Shown here one piece after another: positions 1 to 9,096 of a DNA stretch of 64,000 bases (the first letter of the stretch is position 1; every line of letters starts with the position of its first letter). Position numbers and translations under genes: made by a program. Origin of the DNA: Methanomassiliicoccales archaeon (GTDB taxonomy: Archaea; Thermoplasmatota; Thermoplasmata; RBG-16-68-12; SOIM01); NCBI GenBank assembly GCA_004377185.1, contig SOIM01000021.1, forward strand, positions 62,001-126,000. The letters are read 5' to 3'. The notes beneath the pieces were generated by a model. That model saw nothing but the letters and a program-made list of their open reading frames with translations, did no database searches and was not told where the DNA came from.

Positions 1-1888
1 TGTAGTGCTCCCCCGGGTTGGCGAGTATGTAACCATAAATCTTACCGCGCACGAAGTGATCGAGTATCTTGTCCCTCCTTATCTTGCTGTAAAGGGGAAT
101 GAACAGCAGGAAGAAGGCGAACTTCACGTTCTCGTTCCCGGCTATGACCGCAGCGCAGAAGGCCAGTATGCCGATCAAGGCAAGACCTGAGAATAATGCC
201 AAGGTCGGAAAGACCTCTTCTTCCCCGATCTGCACGAAGAAGACCTGTTGCGCCACTCCTCCGTACTTGTCCTCAACGATGACCACCACCTTGAACTCGC
301 CGTTCTGTTTGGGCGTCCAGGTTATCTCGCCGTTGTGCGGATTGATGACCATTCCCTCGGGGGACCAGGCCAGTTCGAACATAGGATGGTCGTCCCTGGG
401 GAAGGTGTCCTCGATCACGACTTGGTAGAGGTACTCTTCTCTCACCCTGCCGTACGTGACGGGTTCCGATACTATCTCGGGAACGTCATTGACCCCCACG
501 ATGAATTTGTTGCTGTATACCGTGTGATTACCATCCCAGCCAGCGACCCTGAACTTGGCCGTGCCGACCCAATCCTCTTTCGGATAGAAATCCAGGTAGG
601 AACCGTCCACGACCGCATGGAGCAGGTCAGGATCCGATTCATAGTCCAGGTAGTACGTCAGTTGGGTGTGGTCGTCCGTCAGGTAGTCGTCCAGTGATAT
701 CAGATTGTCCCCGATCGTGTTCTCATTGAAGTAGATGCCCGAAGGCACGTGATTGGCATTGAAGGGCGGGAAGTCGTCCTGGTAGAAGATGTAGGTCGTG
801 TTCTGGACCCTCAGCACAATGTCAGTATAGGGATCGCCGTTGAGCTCCCCCAAAGCAATCCTTCCCCCCGGATCTGAGAAATTCCCCAAGAGGAAATATG
901 TGAACTCGGAGCGGGCCCTGCTTTGCTGAAGGTACAGCAGAATGCTGGATTCACCGCTGTCCGCAACGACCGCTATGTCCGAGAGACCATCATCGTTCAG
1001 ATCGCCGACCGCGAAATCGTTCCCGAACTCGTCATTTTCCATCGACTGGAAAACGGTGAAGTTTCCGTCCTCTCCACGGCCGATGATGTCCATTACCTCA
1101 TCCGTGCCATTGTTGGTCCGCAGGACAACCACATCATCCTGCAGGTCGCCGTTGAAATCACCGACAGCAACAGAAGAGTGTGTGAAAACTCCGCTCAAGG
1201 GGATCGTCTGGTTAAGAACCAAGCCCTCTCGCCCCTGTATGAACAGGTACAATTCGCTCGGAGAGGCAACCACGAGGTCGCAGCCTCTGGAGCCCCCCAG
1301 GTCTCCCACCGCTACGTCATTCCCCCCCGTCTGATTCCCGAAACTGTCCGTGATGTTGTAGACGTCAGGCGTAGAATCGTTCCCGAAGAGCACCAGAACC
1401 TCAGCATCGCCTACGAGAACCAGGTCGCTCCTAGCATCCCCGTTCAGATCTCCAATCGCCATCGCATTCGGATCGAATCCGATGTCAATCACGTGCTTAC
1501 TGAATACCCCAGGCCCGTCCTGGAAATTGAGGGTTAAGGAATCGCCATCGAAAGAGGCTATGTCCATGCTTCCGTCCGAGTCCAGCAGGCCTGCGACCAT
1601 CCCCTCCGTCGGAGATGAATCCACCAGCACGGTCTCGTTGAAGGGGAAATCCCCGCCGGAAGGATTCTGCAGGTAAACAGTGACATTCCCATCCCCGTCC
1701 ACAACCAGAATGTCGTTCCGTCCATCCCCGTCCATGTCCGATACATAAACAGGTCCCACACCAGGGCTTGCCACCTCCTCGTTGACCTCTACGATGACAG
1801 GAAAAGCGGAAGATTGAGGAGAGAGAGCCAAAAGAAATGAGGCCAGGAGAGCCAATGTGAAGAACCTTGCGATTGAGGGTTTTCGCAT
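1..1888 (-). CDS. Membrane-spanning regulator: FG-GAP ectodomain, membrane segments, winged helix (C-terminus cut by window edge)
   Basis: This gene reads leftward off the window; about 629 residues are visible and no stop is reached. The ATG at 1886-1888 begins a signal peptide (MRKPSIARFF, then a hydrophobic run ending near SSA). The ectodomain carries repeated Asp-rich FG-GAP/VCBS motifs such as DMDGDGRNDI, DLNGDARSDL and DLNDDGLSDI, typical of Ca-binding beta-propeller blades. A cadherin/Ig-like segment follows (EDTFPRDDHPMFEL, then NGEITWTP). A hydrophobic helix near residues 565-590, the motif FIPLYSKIRRDKILDHF and the start of a winged helix (NPGEHY) come last. The end matches the C-terminal part of the protein at 5744-8983, so I infer a one-component regulator with an outside sensor and an inside DNA-binding domain. 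The ligand is unknown. The rest of the DNA-binding region lies outside the window. Confidence 0.8.
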   Translation of the reverse strand, partial: MRKPSIARFFTLALLASFLLALSPQSSAFPVIVEVNEEVASPGVGPVYVSDMDGDGRNDILVVDGDGNVTVYLQNPSGGDFPFNETVLVDSSPTEGMVAGLLDSDGSMDIASFDGDSLTLNFQDGPGVFSKHVIDIGFDPNAMAIGDLNGDARSDLVLVGDAEVLVLFGNDSTPDVYNITDSFGNQTGGNDVAVGDLGGSRGCDLVVASPSELYLFIQGREGLVLNQTIPLSGVFTHSSVAVGDFNGDLQDDVVVLRTNNGTDEVMDIIGRGEDGNFTVFQSMENDEFGNDFAVGDLNDDGLSDIAVVADSGESSILLYLQQSRARSEFTYFLLGNFSDPGGRIALGELNGDPYTDIVLRVQNTTYIFYQDDFPPFNANHVPSGIYFNENTIGDNLISLDDYLTDDHTQLTYYLDYESDPDLLHAVVDGSYLDFYPKEDWVGTAKFRVAGWDGNHTVYSNKFIVGVNDVPEIVSEPVTYGRVREEYLYQVVIEDTFPRDDHPMFELAWSPEGMVINPHNGEITWTPKQNGEFKVVVIVEDKYGGVAQQVFFVQIGEEEVFPTLALFSGLALIGILAFCAAVIAGNENVKFAFFLLFIPLYSKIRRDKILDHFVRGKIYGYILANPGEHY

Positions 1889-2778
1889 ATTCCGCCCGTG
1901 CCTCACGAAGCTCCCGACCATCCTACTACCTTCACTCCAGGAAGTTTCCATACCTCAAGAGGAGAACAATCCGGATGAGATCTCTCCAAACCTTGGAAAT
2001 ACAATAGTGCTCTCCCTGTCTTAAGATTTGCCGTTCTAGCGACTGGTTCTGGCGTATCTGAGCTGTTTGTCCAGGGATTCCTCTGTGCTTTCAGGTTATT
2101 AAGCAGTGTGGTTCGTTCTTCTAATTCATTCTTAAATCTTTTGTATGGCATTAAGGGGAACGGAGCCCTCAGCATCAACACAAGAGATGCAAAGCAAGGG
2201 AAAAGCAATCTGGCCTAGCCCCCTTTTCGGGGTTTCAAGGCAACGCCAGAACTTATTTAAGCAGATAAAGCATTTGCTATTACTAGAAATACACTGAGGG
2301 AACGTTCTCGCGATGACATAATCGAGCGAAAAAAACACGTTCCAAACACAGCGTTCGGCAACTGGCAACATTAATACGGAGATGCAATTTGACGCTAGGC
2401 TAAGGAAACCTACCCACCCACAAGGCGACCTTGGCGATCACGTTTGCATCTATGATGGTGAGATTATTACTGCCATGCCGGAACGCCCATAAATCAGGGT
2501 CCGAGGGCGACGTCAGTGGGGCGCCAGCCCTTCTTGGTTTTTGGCCATCTCACCTTTGAGCGGTTGATCGTCAGGAGAATTGCGCCACTATGAGAGTGGC
2601 CCGCCTCTGCCTCAATGATAAGAATCGTTTTACGGATATATAACAATTGGCTCTGTTTGACACTTGGAAGGGACGAATACAACTGCTCTCGGGACGAATA
2701 AGAACACCGAAATCAATAGATAATTGGATTGCTTAATCACTGAGAGTTTGCGATTTCTAGACCTATGGGGAGCAGGAA
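1889..2778. other. 890-bp intergenic region without a convincing gene
   Basis: No reading frame here has a recognisable product. The region contains a short CCCC/GGGG hairpin near 2219-2234, an AT-rich patch (cttatttaagc near 2251), and two direct copies of GGGACGAATA at 2670 and 2691 upstream of the exporter gene. A 36-codon frame at 2382-2492, with a plausible ribosome site, encodes a peptide (GDHVCIYDGEII) that I do not recognise. The size and the divergent flanking genes suggest regulatory sequence, or the remains of lost genes. Confidence 0.5.
2670..2700. promoter_or_regulatory. Two direct repeats GGGACGAATA, 21 bp apart
   Basis: Copies lie at 2670-2679 and 2691-2700. The 21-bp start-to-start distance is two helical turns. 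They sit about 80-110 bp upstream of the exporter start at 2779. Spacing of this kind suits a dimeric or tandem DNA-binding protein. No regulator is identified, although two membrane-spanning winged-helix regulators flank this gene. Confidence 0.3.
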
Positions 2779-5733
2779 ATGAGACCGATATTTGAGCGCC
2801 TGGCAAAATGGATAGTCAGGCGTCACAAGGCCATCATCGTGGTCTGGATAATTCTGCTGTTAATGTCCATTCCTGTCCTGCAGTTCGTGTCGGACGTGTT
2901 GGTGTACGAGGAGATGGGCTTTGCGCCCGAGGACGTGGAATCACAGGAAGCGCAGAGGCTGATAAACGACCAGTTCCCCACTACCGTCGCCAACAGCACG
3001 GTAATGATAGTGGTCGAGTCAGACGACATAGCGTCGGAGGAAGTGAGGGATTTTGCGATAGAGGTCGAATACGAGATACGCAGCAACTCGAATATAGACT
3101 ACTTGCAGAACGTCACCTCCGTCTACTCGATATTCAACCTCACCTTCTCGGAGCTCGCACGACAACTGGCACCGGTCATGCATCTTGCGCATGCCAATCT
3201 TACCGAGAGCGTATTTCGCATCTTCAGCGGCCCTGAGATCTATTCTCGAGAGTGGGGCGATTCCCCGGCAAACGACAGCATGTTCATGATCAGCTTGGGT
3301 AACTATACGACCAACTACTCTTCTGAGATTGCGGCATACAACCTCGGTGGCGAACCAGCAAGCTACGCGATGTTCTACCGAATGAGCTGGAATGAAACGT
3401 TCAATCCAATGAGTCCGTTCTATCTTGGACCGGGTAACACTTCAGCCGTGAGGGGCCGAACCGCTCTTGATTTGACCGCACCCGTTTTCTTCAGTTTCAC
3501 GCAACCAGGCGAAGACCAATACCTGCAGTTGATGGCTGCCACTTGGAGCATGCTGGATTTCACGACCTGGGACGACAGCATGACGGTTTACATGATGCTA
3601 CTGGGTATGATAGGGCAGTACGCTGAAATCACCAACTTGAACTTCCTCGGTAATGTTTACAATCTTGGCCCCAACCCCACCGAAGAGAGCATCTACCAGT
3701 TCTCCCAAAATCAGCTGCATGAAAGAACTGTGGACAACTACCCCGTTCAACTTCCTCCCGGTTCCTTGGAATTCTTGATGAGCAGGTCTACGAACACCAT
3801 GCTGATCGTGATAGACTTCTCCGTCACCTCAACGTTCAAAGAGGATGGACGAAAACCGATGGAGGACAACATAGACCTGGTCAGGCACGAGGTCAGCGAA
3901 ACCAAAGCAGGGACAGATCCTCAACTCATAACCTATGTGACCGGAGATGTGGCTCTAGGCGCGGACATTGAGGAAGCGGCCATGAAGGATGTGGAGAGGA
4001 TAGACCCGGTGACCGTTGGGTTGGTCTTCCTCATAATAGGGCTGTTCTTCGTATCTTTCGTGACGCCGGGAATAGCCGTGGGAAGCATCGGCATTGCGAT
4101 ATTGATAAGCCAGAGCGTGATAGTTATCGTGGGGGCGTTCATAGCGAAGATCCACTTCAGCGTCCTGACCCTCATGCTCACCGCCATGTTGGGAGCTGGG
4201 ACGGACTACGCCATTTTCCTCATGGCCAGATATCGGGAGGAGCGAATGAGGGGAAATTCGAAGGAGAAGAGCGTGGAGGAATGCGTGAAATGGGCCGGAG
4301 AGAGCATTACGACGTCCGGGCTGGCGGTCATGATAAGCTTCGGGGCCCTGAGCTTGGGGAGCTTGGCGATGATACGCACCATGGGGCTTACGATCATGCT
4401 GGGAATAGGCATGGCCCTCCTGGTCGCTTTGACGTTCATACCGTCCCTTCTCATGATCTTGGGAGACAGAGTCTTCTGGCCCGGAAACAAGAAATGGAAG
4501 GACCCCAAGAAGAAGAAGGGCGGGGCATACACCAGATATTTTCGAAAATCGGCCAGATTGTCCGTCAAGTACGCCAAGCCGATCACAATCGCAGCCATCT
4601 TGATATCCATCCCTGCAGCTTACGCAGTGTTCAACTTCGAAACGGGCTTTGATTTCCTGGCCGCAATGCCGGAGACGGAAGCTTCGGAAGGTTTGGAGGC
4701 AATGGGCAGGGGATTTGGAGAGGGAAGGATAACGCCCTCCTACGTGGTTGTGGAATTTTCGACACCAATCAGAACCATGGATAACGGGAACGGTAGCTAT
4801 GATATCTCTTTCATGGGAAGCTTGGAGAATTTGAGCTCGGAGATCGAGCAGATCGATGCCATTCAACAGGTGGTTGGGCCAACGAGACCGCAGGGAGAAC
4901 CTTTGAACTACTCCTCGTTCAACGACCCCGGGGTTCAGGCAGAATTTGGAGCCAACATCAATCAGACGATAGGACAGAACGACCGGAGTGTGTTGCTCAC
5001 CGTCATTCCGAAGGAAGAGGCATTCTCGAAAGAATCCGTGAACAGCATGGCGGACGTACGATCACTGGTGAAGGAACATAAGGCAGAGGACCCGAATCTC
5101 TCGGGTGCGACCGTATTGGTCGGAGGGGCAAGCGCAATGATCTGGGACATAAAAGAGGTCCTGGACGGGGACTTTTTGTTGATGATCGCGGTCGTGATTA
5201 TCGCAGATTATTTCCTTCTGATGTTCGTCCTGGGTTCCGTCCTCGTACCTCTCAGGTTGATTCTCACCATATTGCTCAGCATCTCTTGGACCATTGCGAT
5301 AACATTGCTCGTTTTCCAGGTTTGGCTTCAAATCCCGGTCCTCTGGCTGGTGCCTTGGATCCTCTTCGTGATAGCAATGGGGCTGGGCATGGACTATGAT
5401 ATTTTCCTCACAACACGAATAAGAGAAGAAGTGGCGAAGGGGAAGAGCGACAAGGAAGCCATTGTCACCGCTGTGGAAAAGACTGGCGGAATAATAACCG
5501 CAGCGGGACTGGTAATGTCCGGAGCCTTCGCGACCATGATGCTCTCATCTCTTGGTCTGCTTCAAGAATTCGGTTTTGCGCTAGCGTTCGTGATACTTCT
5601 GGACGCGATGGTTGTGAGAATATACCTCGTGCCTTCTGTGATGATCCTTCTGGAGAAATGGAACTGGTGGGCGCCTGGACGGTTGCAGAGGGTAAGAAGA
5701 GAGGAAAAGGGAAAGCGTAAGAGAAAACGCTAG
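2779..5733 (+). CDS. MMPL/RND-family membrane transporter
   Basis: The 984-residue protein is a proton-driven RND-superfamily exporter of the MMPL type. It has the usual two halves. Each starts with a transmembrane helix (residues about 17-37 and 595-615), has a large extracytoplasmic loop, then five clustered helices. The MMPL signature appears in both halves: GTDYAIFLMARYREE and GMDYDIFLTTRIREE. The first loop is rich in N-glycosylation sequons (NST, NLT, NYT). The tail is strongly basic. A ribosome site (GGGGAGCAGG) precedes the ATG. Archaeal members are thought to move lipids or other hydrophobic compounds; the substrate cannot be read from the sequence. It lies between two membrane-spanning regulators, which could control it. 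Confidence 0.9.
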   Translation: MRPIFERLAKWIVRRHKAIIVVWIILLLMSIPVLQFVSDVLVYEEMGFAPEDVESQEAQRLINDQFPTTVANSTVMIVVESDDIASEEVRDFAIEVEYEIRSNSNIDYLQNVTSVYSIFNLTFSELARQLAPVMHLAHANLTESVFRIFSGPEIYSREWGDSPANDSMFMISLGNYTTNYSSEIAAYNLGGEPASYAMFYRMSWNETFNPMSPFYLGPGNTSAVRGRTALDLTAPVFFSFTQPGEDQYLQLMAATWSMLDFTTWDDSMTVYMMLLGMIGQYAEITNLNFLGNVYNLGPNPTEESIYQFSQNQLHERTVDNYPVQLPPGSLEFLMSRSTNTMLIVIDFSVTSTFKEDGRKPMEDNIDLVRHEVSETKAGTDPQLITYVTGDVALGADIEEAAMKDVERIDPVTVGLVFLIIGLFFVSFVTPGIAVGSIGIAILISQSVIVIVGAFIAKIHFSVLTLMLTAMLGAGTDYAIFLMARYREERMRGNSKEKSVEECVKWAGESITTSGLAVMISFGALSLGSLAMIRTMGLTIMLGIGMALLVALTFIPSLLMILGDRVFWPGNKKWKDPKKKKGGAYTRYFRKSARLSVKYAKPITIAAILISIPAAYAVFNFETGFDFLAAMPETEASEGLEAMGRGFGEGRITPSYVVVEFSTPIRTMDNGNGSYDISFMGSLENLSSEIEQIDAIQQVVGPTRPQGEPLNYSSFNDPGVQAEFGANINQTIGQNDRSVLLTVIPKEEAFSKESVNSMADVRSLVKEHKAEDPNLSGATVLVGGASAMIWDIKEVLDGDFLLMIAVVIIADYFLLMFVLGSVLVPLRLILTILLSISWTIAITLLVFQVWLQIPVLWLVPWILFVIAMGLGMDYDIFLTTRIREEVAKGKSDKEAIVTAVEKTGGIITAAGLVMSGAFATMMLSSLGLLQEFGFALAFVILLDAMVVRIYLVPSVMILLEKWNWWAPGRLQRVRREEKGKRKRKR

Positions 5734-5743
5734 CAGAAGCGGC

Positions 5744-8700
5744 TTATTCCTTTCCCACATAATAGTAGTGAACCTTCCTACCTTTCCTCTCAACCCGTAT
5801 TAATCCTCTTTCCTCAAGCCTCCTCATCTGATAGTTTATGCTTGACTGGTGTACGCCCAGAAGGGTGGACATCTCCTTCTGTGTCATGCCAGGCATGTCC
5901 TTCACGGCATCCACGACCCTCTTCTGGACCTCAGTGAGGATGCCTCCGTTGGTCACCGGAATCTGAGTCTGCATGGTATAGAACCTTCTGAACCGTCCGT
6001 CCCTTCGGGATTTTATCCTCCCGCCCTTTTCCAACATGGTCAGGTGGTGTACCAGTGACCCGTTTGCGAGACCCAAGTCCCGCTTTATCTGGTTGTAGTG
6101 CTCTCCCGGGTTTAACTGAATATACTGGAACACTCTCCCCCTGTCATAATGGTCAAGGATCTTGCCCTTTCTCAATTTCATGTACATGGGAACGATAAGC
6201 GACAGGAGGGCGAACTTGCCGACCTCGGAAGAGAAGAAGGTTATCAATCCTGCACCCAGAGCGATCATGGAGCCTATGGCAATCAGGAATCCAAGGGGTA
6301 GATAGGGTTCAATGCTCTCAGGGGGTCTCACGATGACGATCATGAGTTGCTTGTCCTGTTCTACGCTTTCCCGAATGGATCCAAATGCCCCGTCCCTGGC
6401 AGCTGTAATTAGGTAGGGATTGTGGGACTGGCTGCCGTCGCTTGTATCCACCCTCTCGGTTACCAGCATTGAATCAATCCATCCATCGGATTTGGTTCTC
6501 GGGGTACCGATTTGGGAACCCAGACTATCGTTCACCCAGACCTGTGCTCTGGTCACAGGATTGCCGTCCTCATCCAAGACCCTGACCCTGAGCCACCACA
6601 TCATCCTGAGTGAAGAAGTGGCGTCCAGAACCACATCGTCTATGGTGCTGCTCACACTGTCAAGCTCCGTGGATAGAAGTGACACTGAATCCACATGGGA
6701 ATCCTCCACCAAGATGTCGTCCCCAGCCACCTCGTTATCAACAATAGTGCCACCCGTCACTTCCACCAGATAGATGGCATGGTCCACGGAGTTGTCGATC
6801 TCGTTCTCTTGTATCTCAGGCGATGCATCCTCGCAATAGATTCCGTAGTTCGAGCCACTGATGACATTCTGTAGTATCAAAGAAGAAGACCTCCTACAGT
6901 AAATCCCGATTTCGTTGCCCACAAGAGTGTTGTTGTAGACCAATGGCGATGCGTCCAGTAGATAAATCCCTATGTCGTTGTTCCTAATCGTGTTATTGGT
7001 TAAATCAACCGTAGAGGCACCGGAAACCTTGATGCCTATATCGTTATCCTCGATAATGTTTCCATCAAACTCCATCGTAGATAATTCTTGGTCAGGATCA
7101 TACCAGTAAGCAATCTTGTTCCTGCGGAAGGTGTTCCAGTTGAAGCAGTTCTTGAGCTGGGAGTTGAAATCCTTCGCGCCGTATACCGTGTTGTCCGTTA
7201 TGAGGTTGTACCTTATGGCGTCGTTGTAGGCCTCCATGGTCAGAACACCATACTTCCCAATCAGAATGTGGTTGTGCGTGACCCAGGAGTCGGTGGTCCT
7301 GTTCTGATACAGCCCATAGGTGTAGTTCTTGATTATGTTGTGTGAGAGTACCAGTCCGTCCGTTCTGTCGGAGAACACACCATAGTAACCGTCCCGGATG
7401 GTGAAGTACTTCATTGACACGTCATCGGCCGTGATGAGGAAGACCGTTCCACCTCCCCCTGTCACTATGACCGTTTCTTCATCCTCTCCTTCCAGCGTGA
7501 CCGTCTTGTTGACAATCACGTTCTCGGGATAGGTGCCAGCATACACGAATATCTTGTCCCGCGGGTTGGCAGCGTCAATCGCTTCCTGTATCGTCTTGTA
7601 ATCCGCAAGTCCGTCGTCGTCCACCGTGATCAAGCCAATAGTTGTGACGGTCAGTGTTCCGGTCGTGTTGTAGAAGATCTGCTGAAATTCAGCCGTGACG
7701 GTACAGTCACCCTCTCTCGAGGCCTTGAAGGAAGTGTATGTTCCTGGACTCGTGATGTTGCAAACGGAACTGTTCGAAGTGGTCCAATTGACTGAGACTA
7801 CCCCCAGCGCCCCCAACGTGTTGTTGTAGGCCATCGCGTGGAATTTGTCAGTGTCCCCGATGATGTACGTCTTGTCCCCGACCCACTTCCCAGGGTTGGG
7901 GCCACCAACGTTATCGGAATCTACGACCACAATGTAGTCTATGTTCTTGGGTATCACTTTCAGTTCGCCGGTCATATCAAAACTCTTGTTCTGACCAGGG
8001 TCGTACAAACGTGCCATGACCCAAGTGGACCCTATACCAACGGTTCTGAAAGTGACGGTTGTTCCGTATTGAGGTTCTACAATCCCAACCTCCCAGACCT
8101 CGCTTTCCCAGTAGCACTCTTCAAGTCCAGTGAATCCCAGGCTGTTGTTGTATCCAGAACAGTAAAAGATATCGTTTTCCCCAAGGTAGTATGTCATGTT
8201 CTCGATTTCGTTCCCGTCCGGAGAATCCGTTATCAAAATGTAGTCCAGACCTCCGACGACCGTCAGAGTTCCTGTCGAATTGGTGTAATTTCCCAGGTAT
8301 TCAGCTGTGACCCTACAACTACCCAACTCAAGCGCTTCGAAGGAAGTATAGGTTCCATGATCAGTTATGCTGCAAACGGTGCTGTTCGTGGTGGTCCAAT
8401 TGGCCTGAACGAGTCCGATTACCGTTCCATTGTAATACCCCATGGCGTAGAATGTGTCCGTTTCTCCCACGTGATATGTGAGGTCCCCGACCCATCCCGC
8501 AGGCGATGTGCCTCCGTCCGGGGAGTGGACTATTACGATAGAGTCGATTTTATGAGGCAGGACAGTCAACTCCCCTGTGACATCGGAGAGTGTGCCGTTT
8601 GTACCATTGAACGCATAGGCGTAGACCCAGGTGGATCCCGCACCGATGGCAATGAAGGTCGTATACGTTCCATCAATCTCCAAAATCTCTCCGACCGCCC

Positions 8701-8983
8701 AGTTCTCGTTCTGCCAGTAGCACCACTCAAGTCCAACGAACCCCTGGCTGTGGTTATACCCAGAACAGTAGAAGGTGTCACGGTCTCCAATATAGTAGGT
8801 CATGTTTTCAATCGGTCTCCCGCCAGGAGAATCCGTAATCACGATGTAATCAACGCCATCCTGGGCCCGGACGACATCCGAGCCGAAGGTAAGTGACACA
8901 ATCACTCCGAAGAAGATCAGAGCAAACCCGATTACCAAGACTAGCCCACGATTAGACGAATGAGGTGCGCTTCTTTCCTTCAA
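5744..8983 (-). CDS. Membrane-spanning regulator: Ig-like repeats, beta-helix, membrane segments, tandem winged helices
   Basis: The 1079-residue protein starts at TTG (8981-8983) behind a GAGGGGG ribosome site. A signal anchor (residues 12-33) leads to four Ig-like repeats in ABAB order (about 44-143, 145-243, 244-344, 346-447). A NosD-like right-handed parallel beta-helix (about 452-760, short turns with NNTIRNNDIGIYL) and a small beta domain follow. A hydrophobic helix (893-917) and a second hydrophobic stretch ending VPMYMKLRKGK (922-940) lead to two winged helices (about 943-1003 and 1012-1076; NGSLVHHLTMLEKGG and QSSINYQMRRLEERG). I infer an outside sensor coupled to an inside DNA-binding pair. 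Beta-helices often bind sugars, so a polysaccharide ligand is possible but unproven. It converges with the exporter gene, with 10 bp between the stops. Confidence 0.85.
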   Translation of the reverse strand: MKERSAPHSSNRGLVLVIGFALIFFGVIVSLTFGSDVVRAQDGVDYIVITDSPGGRPIENMTYYIGDRDTFYCSGYNHSQGFVGLEWCYWQNENWAVGEILEIDGTYTTFIAIGAGSTWVYAYAFNGTNGTLSDVTGELTVLPHKIDSIVIVHSPDGGTSPAGWVGDLTYHVGETDTFYAMGYYNGTVIGLVQANWTTTNSTVCSITDHGTYTSFEALELGSCRVTAEYLGNYTNSTGTLTVVGGLDYILITDSPDGNEIENMTYYLGENDIFYCSGYNNSLGFTGLEECYWESEVWEVGIVEPQYGTTVTFRTVGIGSTWVMARLYDPGQNKSFDMTGELKVIPKNIDYIVVVDSDNVGGPNPGKWVGDKTYIIGDTDKFHAMAYNNTLGALGVVSVNWTTSNSSVCNITSPGTYTSFKASREGDCTVTAEFQQIFYNTTGTLTVTTIGLITVDDDGLADYKTIQEAIDAANPRDKIFVYAGTYPENVIVNKTVTLEGEDEETVIVTGGGGTVFLITADDVSMKYFTIRDGYYGVFSDRTDGLVLSHNIIKNYTYGLYQNRTTDSWVTHNHILIGKYGVLTMEAYNDAIRYNLITDNTVYGAKDFNSQLKNCFNWNTFRRNKIAYWYDPDQELSTMEFDGNIIEDNDIGIKVSGASTVDLTNNTIRNNDIGIYLLDASPLVYNNTLVGNEIGIYCRRSSSLILQNVISGSNYGIYCEDASPEIQENEIDNSVDHAIYLVEVTGGTIVDNEVAGDDILVEDSHVDSVSLLSTELDSVSSTIDDVVLDATSSLRMMWWLRVRVLDEDGNPVTRAQVWVNDSLGSQIGTPRTKSDGWIDSMLVTERVDTSDGSQSHNPYLITAARDGAFGSIRESVEQDKQLMIVIVRPPESIEPYLPLGFLIAIGSMIALGAGLITFFSSEVGKFALLSLIVPMYMKLRKGKILDHYDRGRVFQYIQLNPGEHYNQIKRDLGLANGSLVHHLTMLEKGGRIKSRRDGRFRRFYTMQTQIPVTNGGILTEVQKRVVDAVKDMPGMTQKEMSTLLGVHQSSINYQMRRLEERGLIRVERKGRKVHYYYVGKE
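7643..8854 (-). repeat. Tandem duplication of a two-domain (AB) Ig-like unit
   Basis: Residues 44-243 and 244-447 of the regulator are two copies of one unit, each about 600 bp. In both, the A part has TDSP, ENMTYY and FYCSGYN, and the B part has WVGD, NWTT and GTYTSF. The A-to-A and B-to-B likeness exceeds A-to-B, so the pair was duplicated as a block. Confidence 0.8.
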
Positions 8984-9096
8984 GATAACCCCCTCTATAG
9001 ATTACCCACTCTCCGATGAAAAATTGGACTATGACGTATAAATAAAGATTGGAGCGATACTCAATATATCCTAGCTAGCTTCAAGTTCGGAGGGAT

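Noticed and set aside
2494-2682. Minus-strand frame of 62 codons and a plus-strand frame at 2382-2492
   Set aside because: Neither has a recognisable motif; the minus frame contains its only TATA-like sequence inside itself. Described only as intergenic content.
3955-4866. 303-codon minus-strand frame
   Set aside because: It lies wholly within the MMPL exporter gene, which has strong family motifs and a ribosome site.
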